A stretch of 20,729 nt of DNA from Aureobasidium sp. EXF-3400 (taxonomy: Eukaryota > Ascomycota > Dothideomycetes > Dothideales > Saccotheciaceae), in contig SWBL01000558.1 of assembly GCA_024195585.1 (NCBI GenBank), forward strand, positions 1 through 20,729, in the 5' to 3' direction. The notes beneath the pieces are model-generated. The model did not search any database, was not told the DNA's origin, and worked only from the letters and a program-made list of their open reading frames with translations. A program made the position numbers and the translations under genes. Shown here piece by piece: positions 19,182 to 20,729 of this stretch (positions within the stretch are counted from its first letter, which is position 1; each line of letters begins with the position of its first letter).

Positions 19182-20141
19182 ATGGCTGCCAACGGAAACC
19201 TTACTCCCCTTCGTCATGGCATTTACGCCCCTACCATGACCTTCTTCAACCCTGACACAGAAGACCTCGATATTCCCACAATCAAGAAGCACGCCGTAAG
19301 ATTGGCCGAAGCCGGCCTCGTCGGTCTGGTATGCATGGGCAGCAACGGTGAAGCTGTTCACCTCACACGCGAAGAGAAGGTTGCCGTGACAAAAGCAACA
19401 AGAGAAGCTCTGGACGAGGCAGGCTACAAGAATGTTCCCGTCATTGTCGGTGCCTCAGAAATGAGCATTCGCGGTACTCTCGAGCTCACAAACCAAGTTC
19501 ACAAGGTGGGCGCCGAGTACGTCCTCCTGGTTCCTCCTTCATACTACCGTTACGCCATGGACGAGAAGGCCATCAAGGAGTACTACATCTCTGTCGCTGA
19601 TGCATCACCTTGCCCTGTCATCCTCTACAACTACCCCGGTGCTGTTGCTGGCATCGACATGGACTCAGACTTCATGATCGAGCTGGCCAAGCACCCCAAG
19701 ATCATTGGTGCAAAGTTCACCTGTGGTCAGACCGGCAAGTTGACTCGTGTTGCCCTCGAGACCGACGCTACCTCGACCAAGAGTCAGGGCAGCGGCTGGA
19801 TGGCTTTCGGTGGTATTGCCGATTTCACTCTTCAGACCGCCGCTTCTGGTGGTAGTGGTATCATTGCTGGCGGTGCCAACGTTATGCCCAAGCTCTGTGT
19901 CAAGGTGTGGAACCTCTGGACCGAGGGCAAGTACGACGAAGCCATGGACCTGCAAAAGATTCTGTCCAAGGGTGACTGGGTGCTCACCAAGTCGGCTATC
20001 CCTGGCACAAAGGCAGCCATCGAGATGGAGTACGGCTACGGCGGTTTCCCCAGACGTCCCCTGCAGAGACTAAGTGAGGAGGCCAGACAAAAGGTCAAGC
20101 AAGGCATTGCCGAGGCCATGAAGATTGAGAAGAGTCTGTAG
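19182..20141 (+). CDS. gaaC: 2-keto-3-deoxy-L-galactonate aldolase (DHDPS/NAL family), GaaC
   Basis: Third enzyme of fungal D-galacturonate catabolism: cleaves 2-keto-3-deoxy-L-galactonate to pyruvate and L-glyceraldehyde. Single exon, 319 residues, start in a strong context (GTCAAAATGGCT) after a CT-rich leader. It is a class I aldolase TIM barrel of the dihydrodipicolinate synthase/N-acetylneuraminate lyase family: GSNGE at 53-57 takes the place of the carboxylate-binding GTTGE motif, Tyr149 lies in LYNYPG, and Lys178 in IIGAKFTCG should form the Schiff base with the keto acid. Length is normal for the family. The divergent gaaA neighbour with a shared promoter decides between this and other members such as 4-hydroxy-2-oxoglutarate aldolase. 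The pathway's dehydratase (gaaB) and glyceraldehyde reductase (gaaD) are not in the window, as is usual. Confidence 0.94.
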   Translation: MAANGNLTPLRHGIYAPTMTFFNPDTEDLDIPTIKKHAVRLAEAGLVGLVCMGSNGEAVHLTREEKVAVTKATREALDEAGYKNVPVIVGASEMSIRGTLELTNQVHKVGAEYVLLVPPSYYRYAMDEKAIKEYYISVADASPCPVILYNYPGAVAGIDMDSDFMIELAKHPKIIGAKFTCGQTGKLTRVALETDATSTKSQGSGWMAFGGIADFTLQTAASGGSGIIAGGANVMPKLCVKVWNLWTEGKYDEAMDLQKILSKGDWVLTKSAIPGTKAAIEMEYGYGGFPRRPLQRLSEEARQKVKQGIAEAMKIEKSL

Positions 20142-20560
20142 ATGATACCATGCATGCTGGCGTCTGGGTTGATGTGCAAAAATGACTTATCTGTCTACGA
20201 CATAATTAGATTGAACGTATTCAACGAACTTCTTTCAGGCGCTTCTCCATTACCGATCCCGAGTCCAGGTCCCAACAATCGAGACATGAAGTCGAGTAGT
20301 GGACACAGGAAGACTTAGGACAACAATGTGACAGACAATGATGGATGGAACATAACTCATGATTGACCCGATTAGAAGAAGATGAAGGGGTATAGCTGAC
20401 GGTGTCAATGCGTGGTATTCTTCTACCTTAACAAAGCATTCCCGAACTTTCCCAGCGCCGGGCGCCCCCACGTGACAACACATTTTTGAAATGGAGAAGT
20501 TGAAAGAGACCAAGACTTTTTATGATTTGGACGCAAATCATCCCTCAGTTATGAATACAT
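20142..20560. other. Convergent intergenic region between gaaC and RPS7
   Basis: About 420 bp holding the 3' UTRs of gaaC (+) and RPS7 (-). No gene is supported. A GC-rich patch with a CACGTG hexamer occurs at 20469-20474, without an evident promoter to serve. Confidence 0.5.
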
Positions 20561-20729
20561 TTAGTACTCGGCGGCAGCGACGGGGAACTCGAAGTTAACA
20601 CCCTTGCCGGTCAGTCTCTTGTAGACCTCGGAGTAGGTGTCGAGGCGGTAGTCAACACCACCACGCTCCTTCTCGTCAAGAACGATCTTGAGGACCTTGG
20701 TGCCGTCCTCCTTGGTGCGCATGCGCTTG
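20561..20729 (-). CDS. RPS7: 40S ribosomal protein S7 (eS7), C-terminal part, cut by window edge
   Basis: The minus strand codes 56 residues ending at the TAA at 20561-20563; the gene continues beyond the window, so its start and any introns are not visible. The segment contains [19 protein letters not shown] followed by [20 protein letters not shown], which matches the C-terminal strands and helix of eukaryotic eS7, a component of the small ribosomal subunit involved in 18S rRNA maturation. Codons are almost all C- or G-ending (for example AAG, GTC, CTC), as expected of a highly expressed gene and stronger than in its neighbours. It converges on gaaC. Confidence 0.93.
   Translation of the reverse strand, partial: KRMRTKEDGTKVLKIVLDEKERGGVDYRLDTYSEVYKRLTGKGVNFEFPVAAAEY

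Noticed and set aside
7338..20141. Idea that the Asg1-like factor, GST, hydrolase and gaaA-gaaC form one metabolic cluster
   Set aside because: Unrelated genes (BAG, PFF1, eS7) are interspersed or adjacent, no shared promoter motif was seen outside gaaA-gaaC, and gaaA-gaaC normally stands alone with its regulator elsewhere.
20469..20474. CACGTG hexamer (E-box)
   Set aside because: It lies between two convergent genes, where no promoter is expected, and a 6-mer is likely by chance.

Overview
The window is nuclear DNA of a filamentous ascomycete (Pezizomycotina; a Dothideomycete is my best guess, not proven). Reasons: introns of 49-60 bp with GTAAG-type donors and CTNAC/CTNA branch sequences, C-ending codons, a Zn2Cys6 regulator, a vacuolar M28 protease of the PFF1 type, and the filamentous-fungal D-galacturonate gene pair. 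No transposon, tRNA, rRNA, CRISPR array or prokaryotic feature was seen.

Layout, left to right. 1-1571: no supported gene; promoter of the next gene in its right part. 1572-3419 (+): J-domain protein with a long charged disordered tail. 4026-7058 (-): vacuolar membrane protease PFF1, convergent with it. 7338-10383 (-): four-exon Zn2Cys6 transcription factor resembling yeast Asg1, with polyglutamine tracts. 10384-11987: a 1.6 kb divergent promoter region. 11988-12848 (+): UBL-BAG Hsp70 cochaperone, probably with a further N-terminal, membrane-anchoring exon. 13010-14205 (-): secreted alpha/beta hydrolase, two exons, convergent with the BAG gene. 14720-15568 (-): unrecognised protein. 16028-16898 (or 17018) (-): glutathione S-transferase, two exons. 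17208-18618 (-): D-galacturonate reductase gaaA, four exons. 19182-20141 (+): 2-keto-3-deoxy-L-galactonate aldolase gaaC, one exon. 20561-20729 (-): 3' end of ribosomal protein eS7 (RPS7), cut by the window edge.

The clearest functional unit is gaaA-gaaC. These are the first and third enzymes of fungal D-galacturonate (pectin sugar) catabolism, transcribed divergently from a 563-bp shared promoter. That promoter holds one perfect match to the published galacturonate-responsive element TCCNCCAAT, several CreA-type sites and a perfect CCG-TATA-CGG palindrome. The arrangement is known from Aspergillus and Botrytis, so it is a recognised module here, not a new one. The other genes look like ordinary housekeeping or accessory genes without an evident common pathway; the J-domain and BAG proteins both belong to the Hsp70 system but lie over 8 kb apart. 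I found no convincing undescribed multi-gene system. The best leads are the promoter architecture of gaaA-gaaC, the missing first exon of the BAG protein, and the two-start GST.
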